This document shows, piece by piece, positions 8,009-15,794 of a stretch of 23,888 nucleotides of DNA. Source of the DNA: JADKBO01 sp037968395 (GTDB lineage: Bacteria > Bacteroidota > Bacteroidia > Chitinophagales > Saprospiraceae); NCBI GenBank assembly GCA_037968395.1, contig JBBKVK010000107.1, positions 1 to 23,888 of the forward strand, given 5' to 3'. Under the pieces are notes generated by a model that searched no databases, was not told where the DNA came from, and worked only from the letters and a program-made list of their open reading frames with translations. The position numbers and the translations under genes were made by a program. Positions within the stretch are counted from its first letter, which is position 1; every line of letters starts with the position of its first letter.

Positions 8009-8593
8009 TTGGCAAAAAGGTATAACAACTCACCACAGGAATCAGCTGATAAGAAATTTAAAACTAACAATTCTATACGGGTTCCTAAAATAAGACTCGT
8101 AGGAGAAGATTTTGATGCAATTACAGAAGCCGCAGGTCGAGAAATAGAAAACGGCATTTATTACACCAATCAAGTCCAAAAATGGGCAGAAGACATGGGA
8201 CAAGATTTAGTAGAAATCAGTCCAAACGTGGATCCTCCTATTTGTAAAATAATGGATTTCAAAAAATTTCTCTATGATCAGAAGAAGAGAGCTAAAGAAA
8301 TTAAAAACAAAGCTCAAAAAACTGTCATTAAAGAAATCAGATTCGGTCCTAATACAGATGATCACGATTTTGAATTCAAAACAAAACATGCTAGAAATTT
8401 CTTAGAAGAAGGTTCAAAAGTGAAAGCTTATGTGCACTTTAGAGGGAGGACAATTGTATTTAAAGATCGAGGTGAATTAATCCTGCTAAGGTTCCTTAAA
8501 GAGTTAGAAGATGTGGGAGGAGCAGAAGCCCTACCAAAACTAGAAGGCAAAAGAATGTTTGTCATGGTGGCTCCTAAGAAAGCCAAAAAATAG
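8009..8593 (+). CDS. infC: Translation initiation factor IF-3 (TTG start)
   Basis: Initiation factor 3, 194 residues, close to the bacterial norm with a short extra N-terminus. It binds the 30S subunit, keeps the subunits apart and checks start-codon pairing. The N-domain runs about 24-88 (RLVGEDFDAI, then LVEISPNVDPPICKIMDF, which is a strong family signature). A basic helical linker follows (KKRAKEIKNKAQKTVIKEIR), then the C-domain (GPNTDDHDFEFKTKHARNFL, KVKAYVHFRGR). The start is TTG at 8009 (MAKRYNNS); no in-frame ATG exists between the upstream stop at 7991 and residue 82, so a non-ATG start is required. IF-3 genes are known for unusual starts (AUU in Escherichia coli) that allow self-regulation. 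The gene lies between two terminators and is not followed by rpmI and rplT, its usual partners. Confidence 0.96.
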   Translation: MAKRYNNSPQESADKKFKTNNSIRVPKIRLVGEDFDAITEAAGREIENGIYYTNQVQKWAEDMGQDLVEISPNVDPPICKIMDFKKFLYDQKKRAKEIKNKAQKTVIKEIRFGPNTDDHDFEFKTKHARNFLEEGSKVKAYVHFRGRTIVFKDRGELILLRFLKELEDVGGAEALPKLEGKRMFVMVAPKKAKK

Positions 8594-8610
8594 ACAACTT
8601 TTAAATATAA

Positions 8611-8645
8611 AAAAAGAGAGGACATTTAGTTCTCTCTTTTTGTTT
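8611..8645 (+). terminator. Intrinsic terminator after infC
   Basis: AAAAAGAGAG (8611-8620) pairs with CTCTCTTTTT (8632-8641) over 10 bp with an 11-nt loop, and T residues continue past the stem. The A-rich left arm means it could also work on the other strand. Confidence 0.9.
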
Positions 8646-8672
8646 GATGTTTATTTAAGCGCATTGTATACC

Positions 8673-8690
8673 TTGACTAAACCGTTTAAC
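8673..8690. repeat. TTGAC(A)AACGTTTGA-type motif, copy 1 (degenerate)
   Basis: TTGACTAAACCGTTTAAC. It shares TTGAC plus an AAnCGTTT core with the two copies further downstream but has an extra C. Confidence 0.5.
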
Positions 8691-8734
8691 AGGTTTACTG
8701 TTGCAAGCTTTTGGTATATGCCAAACAATAGGGT

Positions 8735-8750
8735 TTGACAAACGTTTGAT
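8735..8750. repeat. TTGAC(A)AACGTTTGA-type motif, copy 2
   Basis: TTGACAAACGTTTGAT. It contains the perfect 10-nt palindrome CAAACGTTTG at 8739-8748, which suggests a dimeric DNA-binding protein site. Confidence 0.55.
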
Positions 8751-8904
8751 TTCTATTCCTATTTCAACTTTCTCTATTAAACGTTTTAAGCCTAACCTTT
8801 ATCCTCTATAATCTAACATCGCTGCATCTTGACCACTTCAGGATACTTATTATTTTATTCCAAATAATTTATTAATTCCAACAATTTTCGAACTATATTC
8901 TGTC

Positions 8905-8920
8905 TTGACAACGTTTGAAG
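8905..8920. repeat. TTGAC(A)AACGTTTGA-type motif, copy 3
   Basis: TTGACAACGTTTGAAG, 30 nt before the ATG of the AsmA-like gene. It is one A shorter than copy 2. Its position is where a regulator or promoter element for this gene would be expected. Confidence 0.55.
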
Positions 8921-8949
8921 ATCAGTAACAACATTAAATATCAAACTCC

Positions 8950-11900
8950 ATGAAGTTAAGTACCATATTAAAAGGAATATTATATCTATTTATTGGCTTA
9001 GTATTAGCCGCTCTAATTGTACCTTTTGTTTTTAAAGACAAGATCATAGAGGAGATTACGAAAATTACAAATGAAAATCTAAATGCAATAGTTTCTTTTG
9101 ATGATGTAGATGCTTCTTTATTACGCTCTTTTCCAAATTTAAACATCAGACTTGAAGGCTTAGAAGTAATAGGTAAAGGACCATTTGAAGGCGTTTCATT
9201 ACTAAAAACAGATGTATTTACTTTTGACATGAATATTTCACCATTGTATGATGACAGTGTAGAACCAGAAATATCATATATCGGCCTTACCAGACCAGAC
9301 ATTAATGTTATTGTTTTAGACGCAAAGACTGCTAATTATAATATTACTTTGCCTGACACAACTGCATCTACTGGTTTTTATATTAAATTGAATAAGTATG
9401 ATATAACAGACGGTAAAATTAGATACCGAGATAAAGACTTAGCACTTGACTTGATTTTAGAAGGGTTAAACCATGAGGGCAAAGGTGATTTCACTCAAGA
9501 TGTATTTGACTTAGCAACCAAATCAGAGGCTAAAAGTGTCTATGCTAAATACGATGGATTTACTTACATCAATAAGTTGCCTGCGAAACTTGATGCTTTG
9601 ATCAACATGAATTTTCCTGAGGAGAAATATACGTTAAAGGACAATAAAGCTCTTTTGAACAAACTAGAATTAAATGGAGATGGATTTGTACAATTTGATG
9701 GTGATAATATGCTCACTCAAGTAAAAATAAACTGTCCATCAAATTCATTTGGAGACTTGGTATCAGCATTTCCCTTTATACCTGTAGAAAAAGGAATGGA
9801 TATTAAAGGTAATTTTTCGGCAAAGGCTACAGCTGATGGAATTTACAATGGTGTTCTTGGCAGGTATCCTGCATTTGATATAGATCTAAGTATCAGTGAT
9901 GGGTCAATTAAATATACTGATCTACCCTACCCAATAAATAACATCAATAGCAAAATTCACATTAAGTCTACCAATCCACATATGAAAGATCTCATTGTAG
10001 ATATCAGTGACTTTGGGATGAAGGTTAATAATGAACTAATAAAAGGAAAATTTACTATTAATAACGGACTTTCAGACCCATTAGTGGAAGGAAGCTTGGA
10101 TGCAGATGTTAATCTGGAAAATTGGTCAAAAGCAATATACATTGAAGGCTTAGAACAAATTGGAGGTCAAATATACTCAGACATTAAATTTAAAGGAGCT
10201 CTGAGCGATATTGAGGCTCAAAATTATGATAAAATTGAATTTAGCGGTGATTTTAAAGGAACCAAACTATTATTCAAAACTACAGGCTCTCCAGCAATAA
10301 ATATTACTGCTGCATCTATGAGTGCTAAAGCTGAAAGATTAGTAATTAACACAACCGGTTTGAAAATGGGAAATTCTGAAATGGCCATCAATGGTACCTT
10401 GGACAATCCTTTAGCTTTCCTATCCGAAAAAATCAATGTTAAAGGCAATATTAATGTAGAAGCAGATCGTATTGATTTTAATGAATGGATATCAACCGAA
10501 CCGGCTACTGCTGCACAATCAACTTCTGAAGAAACCATGATAAATTTTGATCAGTATGAGTCAACTGATGTAACTGTGAATGCTACTGCTAAAGAGATTA
10601 TTTATGAAAATTATAACTTAAAGAACACTAAACTAAAGGGGAATCTTGGACTTAGTGTTATAGAAATTTCTGATTTTAGCACTAATATAGGAGAAAGCGA
10701 TATCTCCGTTGTTGGAAAAATAGTTGACCCTATAGGGTATATGAATAATACTTCAACTTTAAAAGGTGATTTAAATTTTAAGTCAAATAATTTCAATGCC
10801 AATCAATTTATGACTTCTGAGGAAGCCGTTACTGTTGAAAATGGTCAAAATGCGATGTTTGAGGTACCAGCAAATATAGATATGCAAATAGTGGCGGACA
10901 TTAAAAAACTGAAATATACTGACATAGATATGTCTAATTTTACTGGCACTTTAAATGTAAAAGACGAAACAATAGCTCTAAATAAGATAAATGGACAAGT
11001 CTTACAAGGAGAAATAACATTTGATGGATTGTACGATTCAAAACCTGAGAAACCAACATTTGACACAAAATTAGATTTAAGTAAAATCAAGTTTCATGAT
11101 GCTTATGAAAAATTTGTGAGTGTAAGATCACTTGCTCCAATAGCAAAATTCATTGAAGGTTTTTTTAATACGACTTTAGTTTTTTCTGGAGAAATGGGAG
11201 CAGGCATGGTACCAAATTTTTCAACCTTAAATGCTTCAGGTTTCATTGAGACATTTAATAGTACTATCAAAAATGCAAATCCTATTGAAGAAGTGGCTAA
11301 TAAACTTAATATCGATAAATTAAAGTCATTAAAACTAGATAATACCAAAAACTGGTTTGAAATTAAGAATGGTATTGTAGATTTTAAAGAACGAGTTTTC
11401 GATTATGAAGGAATCGGAGGTAAACTTAAAGGAACGCATCAAATACAAGGAGACATGGATTATAACATGATATTGTCCATTCCAAGAGAGATGTTAAAAG
11501 GTAATAAAATTGCAAATGCTGCAGAAAAAGGTCTTTCTTTCTTAGAATCTAAGGCAAAAGGCTTAGGATTGAATATAGATCAGGGCGAATATATTGATGT
11601 TAAAATTACTATGACTGGCAGATTACTTAGTCCAAAAGTTACTATTGTTCCTCTTGGTTCGTCTGGAAATTCCATCAAAGATGAACTAAACAGTACTGTT
11701 AATAATGCCATTGAAACTGTAAAAGATTCCATTACAAAGGAAGTCAATAAAAAGAAAGAGCAATTAAAAGACACTCTCACCAAAGTGGCTGAAAAAGAAC
11801 TGGATAAAGCAAAAGAAAAAGCAAAAAAAGAAGCTGACAAAGCGATTGAGATTGCCAAAGAAAAAGCAAAAAAAGAAGCTGGAAAAATAATTGACTCTAC

Positions 11901-12036
11901 TGTAACTAAAGTGGTATCAGACACCCTAAGTCAAAAAGTTAAAGACGCAATTGATAAGAATACTGGCACCAATGTAGATGAAATCAAAGATAAAATCAAT
12001 GATTGGAATCCATTTAAAAAGAAAAAGGGCAATTAA
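8950..12036 (+). CDS. AsmA-family envelope protein
   Basis: Large envelope protein of 1028 residues. One N-terminal membrane segment (about 9-29) should anchor it in the inner membrane with the rest in the periplasm. The N-terminal signature (VSFDDVDASLLRSFPNLNIR, then LEGLEVIGKGPFEGVSLL) is typical of Bacteroidota AsmA-like proteins, and the AsmA C-terminal domain lies about 690-910. The middle is repetitive beta structure (phrases such as KGNFSAKATADGIYNG and KGNINVEADRIDFNEW), consistent with the long beta-groove of the AsmA/TamB class. By family knowledge such proteins help move lipids or shape the outer membrane; that role is inferred here. Residues about 910-1010 are a Lys/Glu/Ala-rich helical tail with a 15-residue internal repeat. 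The stop codon overlaps the start of the WD40 gene by 1 nt (TAATG), so the two are probably translated together. Confidence 0.85.
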   Translation: MKLSTILKGILYLFIGLVLAALIVPFVFKDKIIEEITKITNENLNAIVSFDDVDASLLRSFPNLNIRLEGLEVIGKGPFEGVSLLKTDVFTFDMNISPLYDDSVEPEISYIGLTRPDINVIVLDAKTANYNITLPDTTASTGFYIKLNKYDITDGKIRYRDKDLALDLILEGLNHEGKGDFTQDVFDLATKSEAKSVYAKYDGFTYINKLPAKLDALINMNFPEEKYTLKDNKALLNKLELNGDGFVQFDGDNMLTQVKINCPSNSFGDLVSAFPFIPVEKGMDIKGNFSAKATADGIYNGVLGRYPAFDIDLSISDGSIKYTDLPYPINNINSKIHIKSTNPHMKDLIVDISDFGMKVNNELIKGKFTINNGLSDPLVEGSLDADVNLENWSKAIYIEGLEQIGGQIYSDIKFKGALSDIEAQNYDKIEFSGDFKGTKLLFKTTGSPAINITAASMSAKAERLVINTTGLKMGNSEMAINGTLDNPLAFLSEKINVKGNINVEADRIDFNEWISTEPATAAQSTSEETMINFDQYESTDVTVNATAKEIIYENYNLKNTKLKGNLGLSVIEISDFSTNIGESDISVVGKIVDPIGYMNNTSTLKGDLNFKSNNFNANQFMTSEEAVTVENGQNAMFEVPANIDMQIVADIKKLKYTDIDMSNFTGTLNVKDETIALNKINGQVLQGEITFDGLYDSKPEKPTFDTKLDLSKIKFHDAYEKFVSVRSLAPIAKFIEGFFNTTLVFSGEMGAGMVPNFSTLNASGFIETFNSTIKNANPIEEVANKLNIDKLKSLKLDNTKNWFEIKNGIVDFKERVFDYEGIGGKLKGTHQIQGDMDYNMILSIPREMLKGNKIANAAEKGLSFLESKAKGLGLNIDQGEYIDVKITMTGRLLSPKVTIVPLGSSGNSIKDELNSTVNNAIETVKDSITKEVNKKKEQLKDTLTKVAEKELDKAKEKAKKEADKAIEIAKEKAKKEAGKIIDSTVTKVVSDTLSQKVKDAIDKNTGTNVDEIKDKINDWNPFKKKKGN
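11812..11881 (+). repeat. In-frame direct repeat in the AsmA helical tail
   Basis: A 25-nt sequence at 11812-11836 recurs exactly at 11857-11881, 45 nt (15 codons) apart. It encodes KEKAKKEA twice within the Lys/Glu-rich tail. The period keeps the frame, so copy-number change would only alter tail length. Confidence 0.8.
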
Positions 12037-12914
12037 TGCGACTTACAGGTCATAATGGTGCCATCTACAAAATTATTGATCTTGATTCCAATCATTTTTT
12101 ATCAGGTGGAGGAGAGGGTTGGATTGTAAAATGGGACAAAACTGGTAAAAACGTCGATGGACAATTGATTGCAAAAGCAAATTCTCAAATCTTTAGCATG
12201 ACTATGATACCCAATTCAGATTTGTTGATTGTTGGGTGTATGAGTGGAGATTTGTTATGGATTAATATGACAGCTAAGTCAATTGTAAAAAAGTATCAAT
12301 TGACTAAATATGCTATTTATGATATTCTTGCAGTTGGAGATCATTTTTATTCCTTAGGTGCAGATGGCTATATTACCAGTTGGGATCCTTTGAGAATGTC
12401 CCCAATTGTGTCAAAGTCCATTTCTAATAAGGCATTGCGAAAATGTGTTTATGACGCGGAAACCAATCAACTTATAATAGGGTCAAGTGATGGAAATATT
12501 TATTTTATTGATCCAACATTAAATAATAATGCAACCCTAATACTTGATGCTCATTCATCTTCTGTATTTGCCCTTACTCTGCATGAAGGAGTCTTGTACA
12601 GTGGAGGAAGAGATGCAAAAATAAAGATCTGGGATATCGAACATAAGATGTTATTGAATACCATTGATGCACATTGGTTTACAGTAAATGATCTTAATAT
12701 TTCAAAAAACGGCAAACGATTAATATCATCAAGTCGTGATAAAACCGTCAGAATATGGAATACCAAAACTAAAAAGCCAATACTTGTAGATTGGAATGAG
12801 AAACATGTTAATTCAGTAAATTCTCTATTACTTGATGAATCTAATCAAAACATCATTTCATGCAGTGATGATCGTACAATTATTATTCAAACAGTAAACC
12901 AGCTATTCAATTGA
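12036..12914 (+). CDS. Seven-repeat WD40 beta-propeller protein
   Basis: Cytoplasmic-looking protein of 292 residues with no signal peptide or membrane segment. It consists almost only of WD40 repeats; I count seven units, enough for one closed propeller, the clearest ending in GWIVKWDK, GYITSWDP, AKIKIWDI and KTVRIWNT. The usual GH near the start of a blade is seen in LTGHNGAIY and as AH in the last blades (DAHSSSVFAL, DAHWFTVNDL). The family acts as a protein-interaction platform and has no enzymatic activity by itself. Its start overlaps the AsmA stop by 1 nt, so the pair is probably co-expressed although AsmA is mainly periplasmic and this protein probably cytoplasmic. The partner is unknown. 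Confidence 0.88.
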   Translation: MRLTGHNGAIYKIIDLDSNHFLSGGGEGWIVKWDKTGKNVDGQLIAKANSQIFSMTMIPNSDLLIVGCMSGDLLWINMTAKSIVKKYQLTKYAIYDILAVGDHFYSLGADGYITSWDPLRMSPIVSKSISNKALRKCVYDAETNQLIIGSSDGNIYFIDPTLNNNATLILDAHSSSVFALTLHEGVLYSGGRDAKIKIWDIEHKMLLNTIDAHWFTVNDLNISKNGKRLISSSRDKTVRIWNTKTKKPILVDWNEKHVNSVNSLLLDESNQNIISCSDDRTIIIQTVNQLFN

Positions 12915-13006
12915 TTATTAAGGCTTAAAGCAATTAGAGCTAAATTGTAAATTTATTTATTGAAACTATCATGTAATTATCAGCTAATAATATATTACAT
13001 AAGTTT

Positions 13007-13014
13007 TATATTTG
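13007..13014 (+). promoter_or_regulatory. -7 element (TATATTTG) for the DUF62-ABM-aroB-dksA-like operon
   Basis: A perfect TAnnTTTG match, 54 nt before the ATG at 13069. No TTG is seen at the expected upstream distance. Confidence 0.5.
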
Positions 13015-13068
13015 ATTAGTATTTATTTTCTTTGTGAAATAATAGAATGAAGTGATTTTATAATAAAT

Positions 13069-13839
13069 ATGCAACAGCTGATATTAGTTACCGATTTTAA
13101 TACGTCTGATCCCTACTTAGGATACCTTAAGTCAGAGATATACCATCGGTGTCCAAATATTAGAATCATTGATTTAGCACACAATATTCCATATAGTGAT
13201 ATCAGTTTAGCTGCCTATTTCATGAAAGGCTACCATATATTAAATCGAACTGGAAATATCATTCTAATAGCTGTTAATAACTTTTATTGTAAAACGCCAG
13301 AATATATTTGTTTTGAATATAATGACAACATTTATATAGGGCCTGATAATGGGTTGTTCTCATTAATTATTGAAAACTTAGAATCCCAGCCAATACACAA
13401 AATAAATAATGATGAACTTGGCAATAGTTTAGAAAACATATACAGTCACGCTATTGGTTGCATCCATCACAAACTTCCAATTGATGAATTGGGGCCTGTT
13501 ATGAATAATCCAGACATGAAAATCTTGTTCAGACCTGTAGTAACTAGTAACAATATAAGGGCGACCATTATTCATGTTGATATATTTAAAAATATCATCA
13601 CTAATTTAACAAAAGACACGTTTGAGAAAGCAAGAACTGGAAGGAATTTTAAAATATTTTATGATCCAAGAAACCCTATTACCAAAATTTCAAACCATTT
13701 TGGTGAAGTTGAAATAGGCGAAGTTGCATGTATTTTTAACAGCAGTGGACATTTAGAAATAGGAGTAAATCAAGGTAAAGCAAGTACTTTGCTTCACTTG
13801 TATAAAAATGAAACCATTCAAATAGATTTCACAGATTAA
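13069..13839 (+). CDS. DUF62 / SAM hydroxide adenosyltransferase-fold protein, catalytic residues apparently replaced
   Basis: Protein of 256 residues matching the DUF62 family (SAM hydroxide adenosyltransferase, related to SAM-dependent chlorinase and fluorinase). Family landmarks: LVTDF at 6-10, IIDLAHNIP at 33-41, GPDNGLFS at 91-98, IIHVDIFKNIITNL at 167-180, and FNSSGHLEIGVNQGKAS near 225-241. Typical enzymes hydrolyse S-adenosylmethionine to adenosine and methionine with an Asp-Arg-His triad (the VDPGVGS-R region and an HGRD segment). By my hand alignment these read AVNNFYC (Asp to Asn70, no equivalent Arg) and SLENIYSH (no equivalent His), so the known chemistry may be absent or changed. 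First gene of a tight operon: the ABM gene starts at the next base after its stop. Its link to aroB is unexplained. Family assignment is firm; activity is not. Confidence 0.82.
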   Translation: MQQLILVTDFNTSDPYLGYLKSEIYHRCPNIRIIDLAHNIPYSDISLAAYFMKGYHILNRTGNIILIAVNNFYCKTPEYICFEYNDNIYIGPDNGLFSLIIENLESQPIHKINNDELGNSLENIYSHAIGCIHHKLPIDELGPVMNNPDMKILFRPVVTSNNIRATIIHVDIFKNIITNLTKDTFEKARTGRNFKIFYDPRNPITKISNHFGEVEIGEVACIFNSSGHLEIGVNQGKASTLLHLYKNETIQIDFTD

Positions 13840-14124
13840 ATGATAACACGAATAGTAAAACTAACTTTTGCGCCAAAGCATATTGAATCTTTTATCGATT
13901 TGTATCACCAAGTAAATATCAACATTAACAATATGCAAGGCTGCCAATCTGTTAAATTAATGAAAGATAGTAAATATGACAACATCATGTTTACTATTAG
14001 CAAATGGGACTCAGAGGCTGACCTTAACAATTATAGGAATACTGATTTTTTTACAGCTACCTGGAAACAGACCAAGTCTCTATTTTGCGCCAAGCCAGAG
14101 GCCTGGACACTTTATGAACTTTAA
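13840..14124 (+). CDS. Small antibiotic biosynthesis monooxygenase (ABM) domain protein
   Basis: Protein of 94 residues fitting a single ferredoxin-like ABM domain: an N-terminal strand (TRIVKLTFAPKHIESF), a helix, a middle strand (CQSVKLMKDSKYDNIMFT), then the typical ISKWDSEADLNNYRNTDFF. Family members are small dimeric enzymes or binding proteins that act on quinols, polyketides or haem; the family name does not imply antibiotic production. No substrate can be assigned. The ATG directly follows the stop codon of the DUF62 gene with no spacer, and the aroB start is 18 nt downstream, so it is clearly in the same operon. Confidence 0.8.
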   Translation: MITRIVKLTFAPKHIESFIDLYHQVNININNMQGCQSVKLMKDSKYDNIMFTISKWDSEADLNNYRNTDFFTATWKQTKSLFCAKPEAWTLYEL

Positions 14125-14142
14125 ATAAAAACAGTTAACCTA

Positions 14143-15186
14143 TTGATTCAAATTAATAATTATAAAATTACTTTTAACGGAGAGGCTGATATAAATGATT
14201 TAATAAGTAAATTATCCCCTTCCTCAATCACTGTACTTACGGATGAAAACACCGTAAAATATTGCCTACCTCTACTATTTGAAGAATGCGAAACCTCACT
14301 TAACGTGATTACAATTCCCAGTGGAGAGCAACATAAAAGCATAGATACCTGTAATCATATTTGGGGTAAGATGATAGAATACAAAATGGATCGCCATAGC
14401 CTTTTAATCAATCTTGGAGGCGGTGTCATTGGAGATATGGGAGGATTTTGTGCCGCTACATATATGAGAGGTATTAGATTTGTACAAATACCTACAACTC
14501 TATTATCTCAAGTTGATTCTTCTGTAGGCGGCAAACTTGGCGTAGATTTTAATCTTTATAAGAACATGGTCGGCCTATTTGCTGATCCTGTAGAGGTTAT
14601 CATCAATACAAAATACCTTGACACTTTACCTTACCGCCAACTTTCTAGCGGCTTTGCTGAAATTATTAAACATGGTCTGATAGTAGATAAAAGATTATGG
14701 AATTCATTATTTAAGTATGAAACCATAACAGAATTGTCGCTTCTCCCAATTATTGAAAAATCAGTAGCAATTAAAGCCAAAGTAGTCAAGAAAGACCCAT
14801 ATGAAAAAGGTCTTCGAAAAATATTAAACTTTGGTCATACAATAGGCCATGCTATTGAGTCCTATTCGTTGACTACGGACAATCCTTTACTGCATGGTGA
14901 AGCAATTTCAATTGGAATGATTTGTGAATCATACATTTCTAGCGAAAAAGGCTTATTAAGCAAGGAAGAATATGATGTTATAAAAGAAAACATTACAAAG
15001 ATTTCAGGCAAAAAATCTAAATCCATACCAAATATCGAGTCCATCTATGATATTGTACTACGTGATAAAAAAAATGATTCCGGTAACATTAAAATGACGT
15101 TATTACATTCGATTGGTAAAGCTAGTTATGACCATCATGTTTCTAGGCAAGAAATTAATCAAAGCTTAGAGGACTACAAAAAATAA
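14143..15186 (+). CDS. aroB: 3-dehydroquinate synthase (TTG start)
   Basis: Second enzyme of the shikimate pathway, 347 residues. It converts DAHP to 3-dehydroquinate using NAD and a divalent metal, towards aromatic amino acids and menaquinone precursors. Visible motifs: the NAD-binding glycine-rich segment GGGVIGDMGGFCAATYMRG, PTTLLSQVDSSVGGK, and the metal ligands E173 (GFAEIIKHG), H232 (NFGHTIGHAIE) and H251 (LLHGEAISIGM), with the same order and context as in known enzymes. All key residues are present. The start is TTG at 14143 (MIQINNYKIT), because no in-frame ATG occurs upstream and the next lies far into the domain. It is third in a four-gene operon, 18 nt after the ABM gene and 2 nt before the DksA-like gene. 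Confidence 0.96.
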   Translation: MIQINNYKITFNGEADINDLISKLSPSSITVLTDENTVKYCLPLLFEECETSLNVITIPSGEQHKSIDTCNHIWGKMIEYKMDRHSLLINLGGGVIGDMGGFCAATYMRGIRFVQIPTTLLSQVDSSVGGKLGVDFNLYKNMVGLFADPVEVIINTKYLDTLPYRQLSSGFAEIIKHGLIVDKRLWNSLFKYETITELSLLPIIEKSVAIKAKVVKKDPYEKGLRKILNFGHTIGHAIESYSLTTDNPLLHGEAISIGMICESYISSEKGLLSKEEYDVIKENITKISGKKSKSIPNIESIYDIVLRDKKNDSGNIKMTLLHSIGKASYDHHVSRQEINQSLEDYKK

Positions 15187-15188
15187 AT

Positions 15189-15530
15189 ATGTTATCGGAT
15201 AATCAAAGGGAGGAGATAAGGCTTAAAATACAAGATTTGATCATAAAGTCTAAACAGGATATCATTGAAATCGAAAAAATGACCGAACCTGTTAAGCCCG
15301 AAAACTCGCTAGGAAGAATTAGTAGAATGGATGCCATAAATAACAAATCAGTAATGGAGTTGGCATTGAGAAACAAGAAAGGTAAGTTGACAAAGCTCAA
15401 AGTTGCACTTACTAAAATCGATGACCCTCAATTTGGTATCTGTATGAGATGTAAACAAGAAATACAAACTGCTAGACTAATATATATGCCAGAAAGTAGC
15501 GAATGCATTAATTGTGCTAGTAGACAGTAA
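15189..15530 (+). CDS. DksA/TraR-type zinc-finger protein
   Basis: Protein of 113 residues. An N-terminal coiled-coil hairpin (about 1-75) is followed by a four-cysteine zinc finger: CMRC and CINC, 20 residues apart, in GICMRCKQEI and YMPESSECINCASRQ. Members bind the secondary channel of RNA polymerase and change initiation, often with ppGpp. At the expected coiled-coil tip I see ISRMDAINNKS, with one Asp followed by Ala, instead of the DxxDxA tip of Escherichia coli DksA, so it is a shorter relative and not a clear DksA orthologue. It begins 2 nt after the aroB stop, so it is probably made together with aroB. A terminator follows. Confidence 0.85.
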   Translation: MLSDNQREEIRLKIQDLIIKSKQDIIEIEKMTEPVKPENSLGRISRMDAINNKSVMELALRNKKGKLTKLKVALTKIDDPQFGICMRCKQEIQTARLIYMPESSECINCASRQ

Positions 15531-15533
15531 CCA

Positions 15534-15568
15534 CAATATTTAAGCAAAAATATTGATATCTTTTTTTT
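15534..15568 (+). terminator. Intrinsic terminator at the end of the aroB operon
   Basis: CAATATTT (15534-15541) pairs with AAATATTG (15548-15555), 8 bp with a 6-nt loop, followed after ATATC by eight T residues (15561-15568). It starts 4 nt after the stop codon of the zinc-finger gene. Confidence 0.8.
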
Positions 15569-15794
15569 AAGATACCAATCTAATAATACCTTGAATTATT
15601 TACAGCAATAAGCTGAAAGGCTGAAACTATTTACCCATATAACTTGTATTATATATAAGGTAGTGATTTAATAAATAAATACCATTACTTCAAGCAAATC
15701 GTTTAAAGCCAATATCTTTTTAATAAGCTAAATTGCTCAATACATACATTTAGGATTAATTAGTATTAATTCGTTGTAATCCAAACACCTATAT

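Larger units (their letters stand above)
8646..8949. other. Intergenic region upstream of the AsmA gene with repeated AACGTTT motifs
   Basis: No gene is visible. The region holds three related TTGAC...GTTT motifs (8673-8690, 8735-8750, 8905-8920), a further AAACGTTT at 8779-8786, and an imperfect palindrome TTTGGTATATGCCAAA at 8710-8725. No TAnnTTTG element is found, so the promoter of the AsmA operon is not located. Confidence 0.6.

Noticed and set aside
8934..9302. 122-codon minus-strand frame at the start of the AsmA gene
   Set aside because: It overlaps the clear membrane anchor and AsmA signature on the plus strand and has no recognisable feature.
11580..11924. 114-codon minus-strand frame rich in Ser, Phe and Ala
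   Set aside because: It is the complement of the Lys/Glu-rich AsmA tail; its low-complexity composition is a by-product.
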